The translations under genes were made by a program, and so were the position numbers. Positions 10,601 through 20,700 of a stretch of DNA of 64,000 nt are shown in pieces. Source of the stretch: a virus; the IMG/VR virus record IMGVR_UViG_3300017971_000224, positions 1 to 64,000 of that record, one strand, 5' to 3'. Positions within the stretch are counted from its first letter, which is position 1. Each line of letters opens with the position of its first letter. The notes beneath the pieces are model-generated. The model saw only the letters and a list, made by a program, of their open reading frames with translations, searched no databases and was not told where the DNA came from.

Positions 10601-12199
10601 GGAGAGATGTTCGCCAACTACATGGGACCGGCGATTATTATTCTTGAAGTGCTTATAGATGTATTGGTTGACATAATTGATGTGGTCACCGCAATAATAC
10701 CGGTTGTTCTAAATGCACTTATACCTATTTTTAAAGTAGTTATGAATATGATATCTTTAATGGTTCCCCCACTTACAGAATTGGTTGAAGCATTAGCACC
10801 GTTGTTAGAAATCTTTATCAAAGCCGGTATAGCGACCGCATTTGTGGTTCTTATTGCTGGTTTTATAGAAATACTTGTTTTGGGTATACCAATTATTCAA
10901 TCGCTGATGCCACTATTAATGTTTTCCGTTAGAGTGTTGATATATATTGTTCAAGTTACAGGTACGTTGGTAGCGGCCTTACAGGGTCTGACTGCTTTGT
11001 TTACTCGGCTGGCAGATGTATTTACAGGATTAAAAGAAAAAGCTACTGAAGCAATAGATAAATTCTCTTTCTTGAGTAAAGTATTCGATGCCATTCAAAA
11101 AGTATTGTATGGCAATAGTCTCATACCGGTACTTGAATTACTATACGATGTGTTTAAAGCAATAAGCGACTTCATCGCAAACACTTTTATGAAAGTGTTT
11201 GAAACTATGCAACAAGGTCTGAAGACCATTTCAGACTTTATTGAAAACACTTTCGTTACGGCATTTGATAGTCTCAGTGATGCCTTTTCAGATATTTTTG
11301 ATTTGATATCAGATATCGTTGGGATAATACCAACACCAGGGGACGCTACTGACTCTACGTCTAACGTAGTCGATACGGCCAAAAATGTAGGCGAAACCAT
11401 TGCTGATGGTGTTAAAGACGGTGTTTCAAATGCTGTTGGCGCGCTCAAAGATCTGACGCCATGGCACGCTGGAGGTATTTTCCAGGCATCTGATGACCCA
11501 GGCGCACGTGAATTCCATGATTTCCTTGGTCTCCGTGGAGATGAGGGCCTTGCGCTTCTGCAAAACGGAGAGGGAATTCTGACTCGTGCTGGCGTCAAGG
11601 CAATTGGTGGCGTTGAGGTGCTAGATGAGTTGAATGCCGGTGGCGATTCTATGCGTTTGCCACTTGACGGAGGTGGAGCACAGATACCCGCCTGGATGAT
11701 TGATGTACCAACCTTCCACGTGGGCGGTGTGTTTGAGGTCGCGACTGATGCCGCGACACAGGAATTCAACAGAATGTTGGGTCTACGTGCCGACGAGGGT
11801 CTGGCTCTTCTACAGAATGGTGAAGGTATCCTGACACGTACTGGAGTTGAAGCCATTGGCGGCGCTGACGCCGTAAACGCAGCCAATAAAAATGAGTTTG
11901 CTGTTGCTACGTTTGCTGACAATCCTGGTGTGCTTGGTGCGCACACACAAACAGTTAGGCCAATAGGAGGCGGCGGCCCCGAACCAGCAGGCGGAGGCGG
12001 CGGAGGCGGCGGTGGAGGACCAGTCACTATTCAAGTGAATGTGGACATGTCTGGTTCGAATTTCCAGTCAGAGACTATTGCCGAGGACGTTGAAAATAGT
12101 GTTGCTGATATGATGTCCAACGGCGAAGGGCGTGTGTACGAAGAGGTGAACAACGTAGCTGGTAACGATGAGCCAGAGGGTATCAGGTATAGGTCGTAG
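1646..12199 (+). CDS. Tail tape measure protein, very large
   Basis: 3517 residues. It sets tail length and is expelled during DNA injection. Order: Ala/Lys/Gln-rich coiled coil (about 1-490); a TP901-type tape measure core (about 500-730, including RSIKDVSEILFQFGSAGLQA and IRAGEAGRSLRSIFSRMSS); membrane-like segments near 838-865 and 905-950; long coiled coils to about 2030; two copies of the tape-measure repeat 'GxGxGDI..A.L..G(E/D)FVIPR' (7832-7960 and 8060-8180); a long hydrophobic helical region (about 2550-3110) able to span membranes; two copies of a 'DEGLALLQNGEGILTR' repeat (11464-11640, 11717-11890); and a poly-Gly linker near 3446 before a beta-rich end. At about 0.15 nm per residue the tail would be near 0.5 micrometre. 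A second ATG at 1639 is out of frame. Confidence 0.95.
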   Translation: MADRQINFAINISRSDQNVFRTLIKEFQQFRKEAGAANRALAAMSKISTNATNVTQAASAFNALSDAIAKVATSVNAVDLTKITAMMRLLKTQGELATGQIKALQKQMDALNATRSQKGAKDAASAADKEVKAQAKVLENISKVVNARQNELTQLRNKIRQSAEAGEADASAARKMQTLSTELRKLRVAGVAAVKSLEEQRTAGANLDKNTLNLIQSFDGVKKAINSEIVSIQNSNQTLVNAEKVIRKFAVANRQASAAAISAWNKYATELQRSMKVAAAATKTTTGQEAARTRVADASAQLGKLQAAGAPSQVIDAQRVALDRATESYNKYSAAVQLAQIAVEKQKTAQQAALTVTQRIEEYRGALLKQREASIRALQNVEDAAAQRALANAQKEVKAARQRVQAAREVYAVEAGVRKSAVERMVQANSEAAKSATAAANAQKNASKVANQAAREQANAQRQAAKAAAANAKATTNFADQIAKGFNNVIASQLKYLGASFVVFRLIQRIREAFESIIEVSDRVAKAFAVSRSAILGLEERYDALGDSIESTAIKMGRSIKDVSEILFQFGSAGLQAEESMAALQSTMRLIIATDADVTATTKTVAGVYRLLGNQLDYLGTQTQKFARINDVLAATYRDNQVELNELNQGLKFALPVAKQLNLSFEQVSGILATLQNNMIRAGEAGRSLRSIFSRMSSQSEEFAEAFGIALDPDKPLSFIDMLEKLQSRMSSGALTVDQVGTVFERFGLRGANSFLVLTQQFDSLSETIRKLEEDSQGAAATMARVRIESIAGQVNKFKETVLELARDALLPLGAIIFGLIEAFNDFYEVLQETGLDKYLKIILAITTALIAIKIATVAWTVVTKLQTLWLIRQQAAVIGSVVAQHQYIRALHLSTVGVYTNIKALFSMSGALGVLAGVLQTVATAMITAFPYVLIGAAIALIIYWIYRMRNEYRLTIEENNKRLEQIREEIRQRRHERDALDRTISKLEEVNQASAEGRANLITQNRAISEAVSAHGELALAAAESGGNLAVFTQKAREQRQVVQEAMEVLQREQVDKFGESIKLQTKFLQDSADQYELLQDQIANYKGQLAGTIPIQFQSNQAMSARAQAQLALTNAENKLAGVMEEARKTQRDMSKSVQENIKIMPQFVDVLKDASQAASRLYATDRPVKAFGDFYSFLQRSVNQLSEFPIQAKISELNDKIVRGLESLKFRYLFEFDVVIPDSVVDDAEAEVARVFKESTRLLKESQELSTIELDQFIDVDFAESDKKIQMFADTIQEQLRESTKGLGLKELIAFDEEQGEELFTAITENIQLLPSAFEEGSEAAEKFYNNAKTIQNIQDELIAQVEKQDDAGFYLIQNEEDRKQVIDGIKGLYGDMNDLLYDGNLTQEELVEYADRIFNLSKQTLLAQNAVNGIYAQQLAIRRAYNLALGQAESISDNILYDEKQSLNVIGQKVQLAEKELEAANERVERIKESGPVLQAALDAQKEAQSVVLGLTAEQAAQTKKVWDTETSIARTRTEAIGALDREYAFGQARSSQLKAQLSLSRRLEKIRIRRINKIDDERKRRATAEAERRKFIAARFALNRQILEAEQQEAINFATRLNAALEIFKADDKILKSENRLLIVERELAFRREKIAELESRRNKNGKVYKNLVADIRTTEGEINTFKREQLSLEIGILETRTEYNATLNEQVSSLESIRLKLVQSSLIQDRNLANVYEENILNAKIAATKEKISFFNEKLSRGLELNTDEQLKYNDLIDEYAGLLSEDILRDEGELEKIKKQQLAVQDKINSTYDKELGYLAEIRGEIEGATSSLLQQRFGDAPFSAMQDAARALGKSIFEIQALGPQKTIELINKGLREGTLSADNFTGKMHEFARALSVVGEEERKIREIQEDIKRQRFETAIIQLQAALDAGNIEKASKALDDMGNSAEVLNPRTGKVDYRATLENFEKIRIAGGLIGDELAESGGRLEAKLEVSRDRAEQLLQTVEKHINTITKALSEGKFLDGFVDSMNTVISQLKRLEGTTITFEVKEYSGGTATRGYQAGFFHGQDGGGVPGQGRGDIVQAMLEPGEFVIPRSVVGVLGSDFFEQFRDPNFVNALSRSGQGLRGVFGNIPGIDRPSAYTSSNLVPGEGLGDIIPARLAEGDFVIPRWSVQTLGTEFFGRLIDPELIKKLSAANISRLKNELGYEQFANVREDLLNENRRAIGYKHGGLVSLSGIRGYADGGTAIKTTGVSQAEAETYALLKMTFDDIEISYKGPSVAEQINDVVFKDVSVDIDPMLAPIDEVGEKIFSISKITAPKVEIVDPKEAENVANVTQETEKLTEAIDQKNQATGESGQYTADVKQSLELLFNTTVATEEGANAQEVFTAAVEQTVVKLKNVVGAISAFRAQVKAAQGPFVELAGKMLDAFGSKMEKAIDNIAGKFSNLFSKQLPGLFGTFVKDFVLAGAEVVAANEENQKDIIDSFRESRVALVEQLKRNEISYFDYFNKLEDLAADRDKAQAESAEDVTGELRDVYEDFTKNFFSEFTGLLTDMVSGFNEFFDDIIDGMVGLADNVFSVFGDIGGAVGNIFGETGMAAGSVVGGVLGEAMGSIFSAVGSIASAFTSVISSAVQGILSIIPYIVELGMMGEDEIKGMLDSFREAPAILADIGEGFVRNLPLVAKALEDNFPTIATAFVDMVIKIIGSIADILRSDFIPVFVGTILDAFVDIVQALPDLFQGIFVSIAETFGNIFSGDQLSTLADAVQSTISTVIQIIVSGISDLVIPILQSIVDALPAIVTAIGSAVVAEAPQLMDAVTALMDTFVNMFKDPAVLSKLQEAVVGMFAGLGDMGGDGGQFGVLFESITGFLESMFEVLPTMIEGGVAVVNTFMALAPIIIDVLTIVQQAIYSILPPIATLLAELVGSFSKIFSAIVPTIISLIDIIADAVGQLMPIITPILTAIVDAFLPLVEAFMGLLDAVIEPLGELLMEIIPILGEMFANYMGPAIIILEVLIDVLVDIIDVVTAIIPVVLNALIPIFKVVMNMISLMVPPLTELVEALAPLLEIFIKAGIATAFVVLIAGFIEILVLGIPIIQSLMPLLMFSVRVLIYIVQVTGTLVAALQGLTALFTRLADVFTGLKEKATEAIDKFSFLSKVFDAIQKVLYGNSLIPVLELLYDVFKAISDFIANTFMKVFETMQQGLKTISDFIENTFVTAFDSLSDAFSDIFDLISDIVGIIPTPGDATDSTSNVVDTAKNVGETIADGVKDGVSNAVGALKDLTPWHAGGIFQASDDPGAREFHDFLGLRGDEGLALLQNGEGILTRAGVKAIGGVEVLDELNAGGDSMRLPLDGGGAQIPAWMIDVPTFHVGGVFEVATDAATQEFNRMLGLRADEGLALLQNGEGILTRTGVEAIGGADAVNAANKNEFAVATFADNPGVLGAHTQTVRPIGGGGPEPAGGGGGGGGGGPVTIQVNVDMSGSNFQSETIAEDVENSVADMMSNGEGRVYEEVNNVAGNDEPEGIRYRS

Positions 12200-12209
12200 G
12201 TGAAGTGCG

Positions 12210-14198
12210 ATGTCGTTGTTTTTGGCAGACTTAGATCCTTATGACACCGAGTCGGATGTTGCAAAGGACACGAATGTCTACCTGCGCATTGGGGCCGATG
12301 GCGGCGACATTGTGGACTTGGACACGGTGCTAATCACCATCGAGGGGTCGGACGCCTATGACGGTGATGGCACGCCAGCGGGATACCAGGACGGGTTCTA
12401 TGGTACAGTGACTTCGGACGGTTCGAACGGTTACATTTTTGACATTGATCCTGAATCAGATTTTCCTGAAACAACTACAATAGATGTTGATGTTTATGCT
12501 GAGAATACTCTTGGTACAGTTATATTGAATCAATCATATTCTTTTGACATTACCACTTATCCATTTATTTCGGCTTTGGACCCAGCAAATGGTGAAACCG
12601 GTGTCGACCATGACAAAAACATCGAGATGACACTGGATGGTGGGTCTGGAAACATCACGAAATCCACAATTGAAGTGCGCGTAGATAGCGTACTTGCGTA
12701 TGACGATGATGGTGCTACACCAGGTTTTCAGCCTGGTTTTCAAGGTACAGGCTCCAGTATCGTGGTGAATGGTAATGGTTATGACCTGGTTATCGACCAG
12801 GAAGAGGATTTTGGTGCAGGCCAAAGGATTGATTTACAAATTGATGCTGATAATGACTTAAGTTTTTCTATTGATGAAGATAAGTATTTCAAAACTAATA
12901 TTTACACAACTCAGATCAATCCAGTTACACCTGTGGGTAATGAGAAGCTCGCGCCTATCGAACAAAGTATTTACATAGACTTTACCAAAACACCTGTTTT
13001 GATAAAGGTTAATTCAGTTGTGGCGTGGGACGGCGCTTTTCAAAATGGATGGTCTGGCCTCAACATTTCACATGTTGACGGTACCCGTATCGTCCTCGAC
13101 CCGCCATCTGATTTTACCATCAATGTGGGCGTGGTTGTTGAGGCTCAGACCACTACAGATTCACGAACTTGGCGCTTTCTACCTGGTACGACACAGGCCA
13201 CCACTACGCATGACACAGGTTCTCCTGTAGTTTTGGATGCCGATGGCAGCCTGTGGTACGCATACACCAGGGACTACGAAGAGGGCCTCACACCACCATT
13301 GCAGCCTGGCAACATTTACATGCGTAAGGGCAATCCGCTTACCGCCGAAGCCATCACGGTGACTGGACAGGTAGTAGATGTTGGTTTTGATGCTAATACA
13401 GGACTTATCAATGTTGTGTTTGAACACAATAGAAAAGTCCAGTTTATGACAGTGTTACCAACGGATAGTCCTAGTTACAAGAATCCAGAATCTATTCTTT
13501 TCACCAATGCCAATATGTCTCTTTATGGTGATCAGCGAAGACAACGTGGTACTATTTTCTATGGTAGTACATATGGTAATCAACGAAGAGGTATGACATA
13601 CGACTGGGGTACACCAGGACTTGGTGAATTTCTCAGTACACCGTATCCAGTCACACTACACTGCTACAATACCGTATCCTCATACATGCAGGAATATGTG
13701 ATTGGTTTTGAAGTGTACAAGAGCATTCCCGGCTCTTCGTATTGGAGACCACTCGGTACAATCAGTTATACGTATGGTGATCCATATGCGGTTTTTGTTG
13801 ATAATAAATTTATTGCTGGCGCATCATATCGATGCCGTGCAATATTTCAATATGATGATACGGCCACGTCTAAGATTTTCAAAAGCGTTACGAGCGACAT
13901 TGTAACACTGTCCGAAAATACGATGTCTGATTTAGCGGCGATGTCTATATATGGTGGCAGAAAACGCCAGGTTGTGTTGTCAGTTACTATCTCACCGCCT
14001 CTAAAAAGATTGATAGCTGATTATGGTGATATATCTGTTTATGGCGGTAGAAAACGTCAGGTTGTACCTTCGTCTACTAGTTATGTACCTGTCAAACGCG
14101 TATATGATACTGAAACTATGGACATGTCTGTGTACGGCGGAACTGATAGAATAGTGAAACTCGACATCACGGGATACGATCCGATAGGAGTTGGTTGA
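12210..14198 (+). CDS. Tail-tip protein with Big_5-type Ig-like domains and YGG(R/K)RQ repeats
   Basis: 662-residue structural protein. Residues 1-130 and about 130-230 are two Ig-like domains of the SbsA/Big_5 kind (LDPANGETGVDHDKNIEMTL; DAYDGDGTPAGYQDGFYGTV and a second copy, AYDDDGATPGFQPGFQGTG). The middle is a beta-rich propeller-like stretch. The C-terminal quarter has repeats of S-[LIV]-Y-G-[GD]-x-[RK]-[RK]-Q (MSLYGDQRRQ, MSIYGGRKRQVV, ISVYGGRKRQVV, MSVYGGTDRIV). It sits 10 nt after the tape measure gene and overlaps the next start. A distal tail or tip role is inferred from position and from Ig-like domains, which commonly decorate tail proteins. Confidence 0.75.
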   Translation: MSLFLADLDPYDTESDVAKDTNVYLRIGADGGDIVDLDTVLITIEGSDAYDGDGTPAGYQDGFYGTVTSDGSNGYIFDIDPESDFPETTTIDVDVYAENTLGTVILNQSYSFDITTYPFISALDPANGETGVDHDKNIEMTLDGGSGNITKSTIEVRVDSVLAYDDDGATPGFQPGFQGTGSSIVVNGNGYDLVIDQEEDFGAGQRIDLQIDADNDLSFSIDEDKYFKTNIYTTQINPVTPVGNEKLAPIEQSIYIDFTKTPVLIKVNSVVAWDGAFQNGWSGLNISHVDGTRIVLDPPSDFTINVGVVVEAQTTTDSRTWRFLPGTTQATTTHDTGSPVVLDADGSLWYAYTRDYEEGLTPPLQPGNIYMRKGNPLTAEAITVTGQVVDVGFDANTGLINVVFEHNRKVQFMTVLPTDSPSYKNPESILFTNANMSLYGDQRRQRGTIFYGSTYGNQRRGMTYDWGTPGLGEFLSTPYPVTLHCYNTVSSYMQEYVIGFEVYKSIPGSSYWRPLGTISYTYGDPYAVFVDNKFIAGASYRCRAIFQYDDTATSKIFKSVTSDIVTLSENTMSDLAAMSIYGGRKRQVVLSVTISPPLKRLIADYGDISVYGGRKRQVVPSSTSYVPVKRVYDTETMDMSVYGGTDRIVKLDITGYDPIGVG

Positions 14199-14731
14199 TG
14201 TCTATTCCCACACTCACACAGATGTTGAATAAACATCGAGCTGAGGGCCGTCTATCCTGGTTGCCTCGTTTAAGTGGTGAGATCTTTGCCACGTTGAGGG
14301 ATGAAGATGGGCGTATTGTTCAGCAGTTACGTCAAAAAAACTTGATGACAAGAACATACTGGGAATTCAGAACAAGGTATGATTATCAAATAAATACAGT
14401 GAGTATTTGTATTTCCAACGATGATGATGTGATGAATTTCAGAAAGACCATATTTAGAAATACTTATACTGATACTGGGTCTTTAACTTCTAATACGATC
14501 GAAGTTAATAACACAAGCAAGACTTGGACATTTAGAGGTACTTTTGGCGCGCCGTCTACTGATAATACTATTTATTGGGTGGGTTTGGCAACTAATTTTG
14601 CTGTTTTAACTTCTGGTGATTTTAACATAAAATATCAATGTTATTGTGGTACAAAATTATCTTCTTCGTTCGTACAAACAACATCACAAACGCTGGAACT
14701 CGTCTACAGAATTTCTCTCACACAGGTGTGA
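14198..14731 (+). CDS. Probable tail-tip structural protein, unknown family
   Basis: 177 residues. ATG 14198 overlaps the previous TGA and has AGGAG at 14186-14190. The N-terminus (LNKHRAEGRLSWLPRLSGEI) resembles the 'export/attach' start of the following protein in style only. The rest is beta-rich and polar with no enzymatic motif. Tight coupling to its neighbours argues for a virion component of the tail tip. Confidence 0.6.
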   Translation: MSIPTLTQMLNKHRAEGRLSWLPRLSGEIFATLRDEDGRIVQQLRQKNLMTRTYWEFRTRYDYQINTVSICISNDDDVMNFRKTIFRNTYTDTGSLTSNTIEVNNTSKTWTFRGTFGAPSTDNTIYWVGLATNFAVLTSGDFNIKYQCYCGTKLSSSFVQTTSQTLELVYRISLTQV

Positions 14732-14734
14732 CAC

Positions 14735-17700
14735 ATGAGTAACCATCTTTGCACAGGGTATTTGAACCTTCGTATCAAGAACGCAGTCACTGGTGAAGAG
14801 AAAAACTCCAGGCACCCTAATGCATTTGTGATGTCTGCCAATCTCCAGGAAGGCATGTTCAACGATATAGTTGGCGGTCGTGGCGGATATAGTGTTGGTG
14901 TCGGAGCTATGTGTATGTTTCTGCGTACTGATGGCGGGTATCGTTATGAAAAAGATACTCATACTGTTTTATATATAGACCATTACAACATGTCAGATTT
15001 GTGGGATCACTATTGGGCTGCTGGCTCTGCTGACTACATGAGAAGACGACAATATCCATCTGCAAATCGAACAGCCACATTAACTGAAGGTATCAATGCT
15101 GTCGCTTCATTCATTTCTGGTTGGGATAATTATAGGTATTTGACAGAAAACGTAGTTGGTTTCCCGACAAATTATTATGGTATACCGGCGATTTCGTTTA
15201 TTGACTTACAGGGTACCGCAATTAGCCCATTGTTGTTTAAACATGAAAAAGGTTTCAACAATATTTTCAATCATGCAACAGCAGGTACTGACATTGCTCT
15301 CAGCCAGGGTGATGTTGAAATAGAAGGAGTGTATTCGCCTGATTATTTACAACATCGTTGGTATTGCATTTATTATGCTAATGAAGGCGGTACCGGAATC
15401 ATCGATTCTGGTGTCGGGGAACGTGATGATGGTTCTGTTTCTACTGGCTCTGATACCTTTACCGCGAATAGTGGTACTGCGCCGTTTGCCGGTGATGCTT
15501 CTGATGTTGGAAGATACATTGTTATTAAAAATGCCACCAATGCTATCAATAATGGTGTTTTCGAAATAACTGCTTTTATCAGTACTACCCAATGCACAGT
15601 TGACGCCACGACCATTAATCAACCATTCGTGACCGAGGGTGGTGCTTCGCCTAGCGGTTTGGAATGGACATTGCGCGATGGTCCTGTTGGTGAGTATCTG
15701 ATTAGAAGAAACACATATACCAGACAAAATACACAAGGCACTACTGTACCCAGTTATGCATATGGTGGTGGGCGTTTGTATGGTATGCGTCATGAATATC
15801 ATGGCACAGAAGAAGTTGGTATGTTTGGGTATGAAAGTGTGTTTGATCGAGGTGCGAGTTGGTGGTGGATTCACAGAAGAGATGATGAATCTACAACACG
15901 AGCTGGTGCCGGTATCAATCGCTGGCTGCACATGGCACCAAGGGGTTTTGATCCTGTTTATCAGGACGGTGATATACAAAATATGCCGACTGGCATTCGA
16001 GCTTGGCGTTCGATAAATATAGATGATGAAAATAAGATATGGGCTGCATGGTCTAATTATGACTATCAACCAGATCCACCACATGCCGACAAAATACTTG
16101 CTCGGATTGATCCATATCCGAGTGGTAACGCCAGGTATCCTGCCGTCACAGATCTTCATGATCCGGGCAACTACGATTTATTTGAAGCGCAAACTGGGCC
16201 CACTGACGACGAAGGTTTGTGTTCAAATTATCCTATTGGTATTTGTTGTGATGAAATCAATGGTCGTGTGATTGTTGCACACAACCCTGGCAATCTCCAT
16301 GTTGGTGAAACGTACGAGGATATGGAAAAGGGCGGGTTCTCGTACACAGAGAATGCGGGTGCAGCTGAGTACGGGGATGCGTGGAAACGTTTGCATTTGT
16401 TGCATTCTGCTTCTGGCACTGTGACTCCTTCAGGTACCACACTCAATGGTACCAGCACGTTCTTCCAGGATGAGTTTGCTGTTGGTGATTGGATTCGACC
16501 TGAGCCTAAGCCGGCGACAGGTCAGATCACATCTATGATTCCGGCTGACTACACGGACGGCGACTGGTTCACGTTAGATGACGGGCTGAATGACCCGGTC
16601 AAGTTCTTCTTCGATGTATCTGGCTCCTATAGTCCTGGTTCACCGCCTGCTGGTTGGCAGTACGTGACTATTACTATTACTGGTCTTGGTACTGACGTAC
16701 TCATCGCCGATCAGATTCGAACTGATGTCAATGGTACAAGTAATTTGGATATAACGGCTGGGAATACAACTGCACAAGTAGATTTCACAGCCGATAATGA
16801 TGGTGATCGTGCGAACAACACAATCACGGAAATGATTCAAGCCCCCACCAAAACTCTTAATCCTAGTGGTTTGAGTGGCGGAATCATCAGGGCCTTTGAA
16901 ATAACTGGCATTACAAACCAGACAACAATGACTATCAGTCCAACATATCCAGAATCATATACAAATCTGACAATTGAGAAAGGTGCACTTACTGCCGCAC
17001 AAGCGGTTGTCTATACAAGATATCATACCCCATCAACAGATACCAGTGATTACACCATTAGGTGTTATGTTGATTATGATAAACAAGGCAATTTCTTTTG
17101 GGTTTCTGATGATGGTAATCAAATCAATAAGTGGAGTTTTTCTAAGGGTTATGCCGAATCAAGAACTACAGCCGAATTCTCGAGGGTTGCTACTGATAAG
17201 ATCAGAAATCTAGTTGTCACTAGATTCAAGACTGACGGATTTTCCGATCACGCTTTTGAAGGTAATGTGTGGACCGGTTCATTTGGCCTTAACGCAGCTC
17301 TGAGAATTGATAACGATGGTACGAACGATTTTTTGAAGTGTCAAGTAACACAATATCACCATAGCGCGTCTGATAACTGGCCAACTGAAATCCAGATACG
17401 GGATTATGATCATGACTATGGTTTATATGTGCTTTGGAATCCAAATATAGGGGCACTGGGATTATGGGCTCCGTATTCAGCTGGTATCGAGCGTCATTAT
17501 TGGGTAATCAATACAGTACATTCAGGTATTCCACTTGGGTATTGCCCACGTCTTGGTAGTCTATCTGAATTAAGTGATAGTGAATCTACTTGGAGTGTTA
17601 TACACGACATGCGTTGGGACGATGTTGGTATGAATAATCAATTGCTTGTTGGTCATGGCAAATCAACAGATTATGATGCAAATACAAGAGATGCTTTATA

Positions 17701-20700
17701 CTCTTTTGGCAGAATGAGTTATTTATGGGATGGTCAAAGTTGGTATTTGACACATTTAGTTAGCCACAGATATTACGATCTTGATTTCGAGAATACAACT
17801 GGAGATGGCCCGTTTACTGAAGAAACATTGTCGGTAGGCAACGGATTGAAACGTATGCATGATGATTTTCAACTCATGCAGGACGGGTTGTACATTCGTT
17901 TTGTTGATTCTGGAGCCGCCTCTCAGACAGACGAATTCGTACAAGACGAGACAACTACATTTGCTGCCTACATTGGTGTAGGAAAAGATAACACTCAAGA
18001 AGTTGAATATTCTATAGAAAGATATTCTTCACCTACAGTTCATAGAGATCGTTCAGAACCCATGAAGGGTTTATCCAATATGTGGACTGTGGATGGTGGT
18101 ATTGATGGTGGGTACATCCACGATCTTACTGTACAGCGTACAGTACCATTCCATCGTGGTGTAGCTGAATATGACGGTTATGCGTCGTATGGCCAAGATG
18201 GTAGTGCAACTGGTACACAAGCAGATTATTATTATAATTTTTTCAATCAAGATGGCTACGACGAACACGACGATCCAGACGACGCACATTTTATGGCTGC
18301 ACTTAGGATCAAAGATGAATCTGATGGTGTTGATGAATTCCCCGGTGATGGTTTTGTTACCAATGGCAGTGATGTGTTCACCACTGAAACATATGCTGTT
18401 GGTTCAATTACAGCCCTCCCAAACGATGGTACACCGTGGTCTACTGGTCTGAAGGATGGTGATACTTTTACACTTGATGATGGTGTGAATTCACCAACTA
18501 CGTTTTGGTTTGATGCCTCTGGTAGTGGTTCTGGTAGTGGAGTGGAGATTGACATCAGTGCTGTATCTACTCCAGGCGATGTTGCTGATTTGATTCGTTC
18601 TGCTATCAATAGTGCTGCTAGTCTAGACATTACTGCAGACAGTAATTTAGGTGACCCGTACATCACACTCAAGAATGATGCTACTGGCAGTGCAGGCAAC
18701 CAGGTTATCACTGAGAGCTTGGCGAATATAGCTTCACTTAGGCCGGTTGGCATGAGGATGCACACGTTCTCGGCAGCCGATGAGGGAAAATCAATTTTCA
18801 TCGAGAATGCCACTACCGCAGGAAACAACGGTCAGGCTGTGATTTTGGAGTTTAATCCCAGCGGTTCTGATCCCAATGAAGTGAAGGTTGATCGTACATT
18901 TAATGCTGGTGATGAAAGTGGTGTTAATACGTTACGGTGGAAGTTGCGAGACATACCGGCTGTTGCGTATGTTGTATATACTGTGGAGTATACAGACCGA
19001 ATGGATACTATGGTTGGTGGTATAGATTGGAAATTATATTCAAGTAGGGACCACGGCAGTACATGGACGCAAGTCAAAAAATGGTTGAGCTACAACGGTG
19101 TATCAATAAATGATCCGCTTTCTACTGTTCAAGATCACGGTGTGTATTGGAATGATTATGATTATGTTGGTACATATCATTACCGTACAGATGCTCTAAG
19201 GGGTTCGCCCAGCCTGTGGTTTGATCTGAGAGACTTACCTGAAGCGTCTAGGAGAAGACAATACTGGAAAGTATACAGAAGTTATTATGGTGGTACTAAT
19301 GGCCAGCATAGATTTTCTTCTGTTCGTTTGCTAGATGCTAATGGCGCTTATATTGGTGTACTTGACACACAACAATTATCAGATCGTAGTGATGAACATT
19401 ATGTGTCTAATTTGACGGAACTTTATAAACTAAATGTTTTTGAAGGAGGCGGTACGATCGCCGCCACTGATGATAATGACGGTGATAATCTAACTTATAT
19501 ACTCACCACATCAACAACAGATTTATATGAAGATACTGGAAGTGGTAATGCAAAAATCACACGAATGGGAAATATACAAATTACATCAGATACTTTTGTG
19601 CCAACAGATGTTGGAAAACTAATCAGAATATCTGATGCCAACGATTCTGATAACGACGGTTTTGCAAACATCACCACATACATCAACGCCAGAGAAGTAA
19701 TCACCGATAAGGCGTTTACGTACGAAGACGGTACGTTCGATTGGCAAATATTGTATATGGGTGAAGATGATCAGATTTGTTTCTATCAAGATCCATATTC
19801 GACTGACGACACGTTTTTCTTGTCTGATCGCTATATGCCACTGAGGAATTTCAACCCTCAGATATTAGATGTACCTGCAAATAACACCATTTATTTGAAA
19901 ACCGATAACGTTCCACTACAAATAGGCGGAACACCATTCAGTGGATTCAAATTCTTTGTGTATAGGGCGCTGGATACTCAATCATCTTCTAATCCAGGGC
20001 GCGCGGGTTCTACAGACATAAATTTGGCTATGTGGGTGAGCCAGCGTGGTGGCGGAGTGTATGCATCCGATGTCCTTGAGTTCATTACACTTATTGCCAC
20101 TACAGCCGGTGCGACATCGCCCGCTGATGACGATGGGGATAGCAGAACAGATATCGTTGATCTTCCGGTTGACGTGAATGCTTTTGATGTGGCAGTTGGT
20201 GATTATATTGTCATAGAAGGCAATACAAGTAATTATGGCAGAAGAGTACATGAAATTCGTAACATTAATGTGGAAACACTCGGTGCTGCTGAGACCTGGA
20301 CGCTTACGGCTTTGGTTAAGGGCAGCTACTCGAATGGCGACTACTTCGTCATGGATGACGGTATCAATCCGGTGGTGTCCTTCTACCTCGATGTAGATGG
20401 GTTGTATGATGCTCCTGCCGGTACAGTGGAAATTGATATTTCCGGTACGTCCACAGCCATCGATGTGGCCAACGCCATCCGCACTGCCATTCTCGAGGCA
20501 CCCATTAGGATCACGCCGGATGCGCCTGGTGCCGCACTCATTAACCTAACGGCCGATCAAGCGGGAACGCAAGCGGCTAACGATATTCAGGATTTCACCA
20601 CAGGCGGGTTGTCACCAACTCGCGGAGCCACGGCCTCGGACGGCACTACGCAGTTACAGGTGTGGTACGACGAGATACTAGTCAGCAAGTCATTCAGTTT

